From the NCBI GenBank assembly GCA_023390695.1, contig JAEWCJ010000205.1:1-5539 (forward strand): a stretch of DNA of 5,539 bases, given 5' to 3'. The position numbers and the translations under genes were made by a program. This document shows, in pieces, positions 5,460 through 5,539 of this stretch (positions are counted from its first letter, which is position 1; every line of letters begins with the position of its first letter). Below the pieces are notes generated by a model that was not told the DNA's origin, made no database searches, and saw only the letters and a list, made by a program, of their open reading frames with translations. This DNA comes from Pseudomonadota bacterium. Its GTDB lineage: Bacteria; Pseudomonadota; Alphaproteobacteria; Rhizobiales; Xanthobacteraceae.

Positions 5460-5482
5460 TCGGCAGCGCCTGTGAGATGACC
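5441..5482 (+). repeat. 21-bp tandem duplication spanning the barrel-gene stop codon
   Basis: Bases 5441-5461 are repeated at 5462-5482 with 17 of 21 identical, both copies beginning GGCAGCGCC. The period is a multiple of three, so the second copy continues in frame after the TAA (5457-5459) as Ser-Ala-Ala-Pro-Val-Arg-stop, mirroring the true end Leu-Ala-Ala-Pro-Val-Lys-stop. This suggests a slippage duplication after which the first stop ended the protein. Confidence 0.7.
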
Positions 5483-5502
5483 GGCGCAGCACGGTTGCTA
5501 AC

Positions 5503-5517
5503 GAGCGGCAATCGCTC
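5503..5517 (+). terminator. Short hairpin downstream of the barrel gene
   Basis: GAGCG (5503-5507) pairs with CGCTC (5513-5517) around GCAAT, 44 bases after the stop. The stem is only five pairs and no T-run follows, so terminator activity is uncertain. Confidence 0.25.
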
Positions 5518-5522
5518 ACTTC

Positions 5523-5539
5523 ACTCCGTCATCCTGAGG
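5523..5539. repeat. Start of a possible second intergenic repeat, cut by the window edge
   Basis: The last bases, containing CGTCATCCTGAGG, match from memory the opening of a short element common between genes in Bradyrhizobium-like genomes. Only its first bases are present, so its folded form cannot be seen. Confidence 0.35.

Noticed and set aside
4893..5519. 208-codon minus-strand frame opposite the end of the barrel gene
   Set aside because: It is an antisense shadow. It has no ribosome site or family signature.

Overview
The window is GC-rich DNA with dense, closely packed genes. Its gene content and intergenic repeats suggest an alphaproteobacterium of the Hyphomicrobiales, possibly Bradyrhizobium/Rhodopseudomonas-like. 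The placement rests on codon use, protein style and the look of the repeats at both edges; no rRNA or tRNA is present to confirm it. Five genes are supported: four on the minus strand and one on the plus strand.

Left part (1-2834). After a compound inverted-repeat element (1-70) come two minus-strand genes transcribed right to left. The first transcribed is a 415-residue GTP cyclohydrolase II-like protein of the URC1 type (1349-2596). The second is a complete DUF1688/URC4-type protein (90-1352). This pair is the bacterial counterpart of the core of the URC uracil-degradation pathway known from the yeast Lachancea kluyveri. The genes overlap or abut, and the second has no ATG, GTG or TTG at its expected start. 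A candidate promoter with an 11-bp direct repeat lies in the 238-bp gap upstream.

Middle (2835-3331). A small gene (2835-3236, GTG start) encodes a protein of the HpxZ/AtzH family (DUF3225). These are small partners of amidase-signature hydrolases acting on ureido compounds such as oxalurate or carboxybiuret. No amidase gene lies next to it here. Its position beside a pathway expected to release ribosylurea or urea fits a nitrogen-scavenging neighbourhood, but the functional link is inference. A strong imperfect hairpin separates it from the next gene.

Right part (3332-5539). Two divergently transcribed exported proteins share a 169-bp control region. One is a periplasmic FecR-domain protein (minus strand) with an odd Cys-aromatic-Cys C-terminus. 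The other is a signal peptide/TPR/outer-membrane beta-barrel protein (plus strand). A good sigma70-type promoter is visible for the FecR gene, overlapped by an inverted repeat. The barrel gene ends in a 21-bp tandem duplication that spans its stop codon. The FecR/TPR-barrel pair is the best candidate in this window for an undescribed envelope system.
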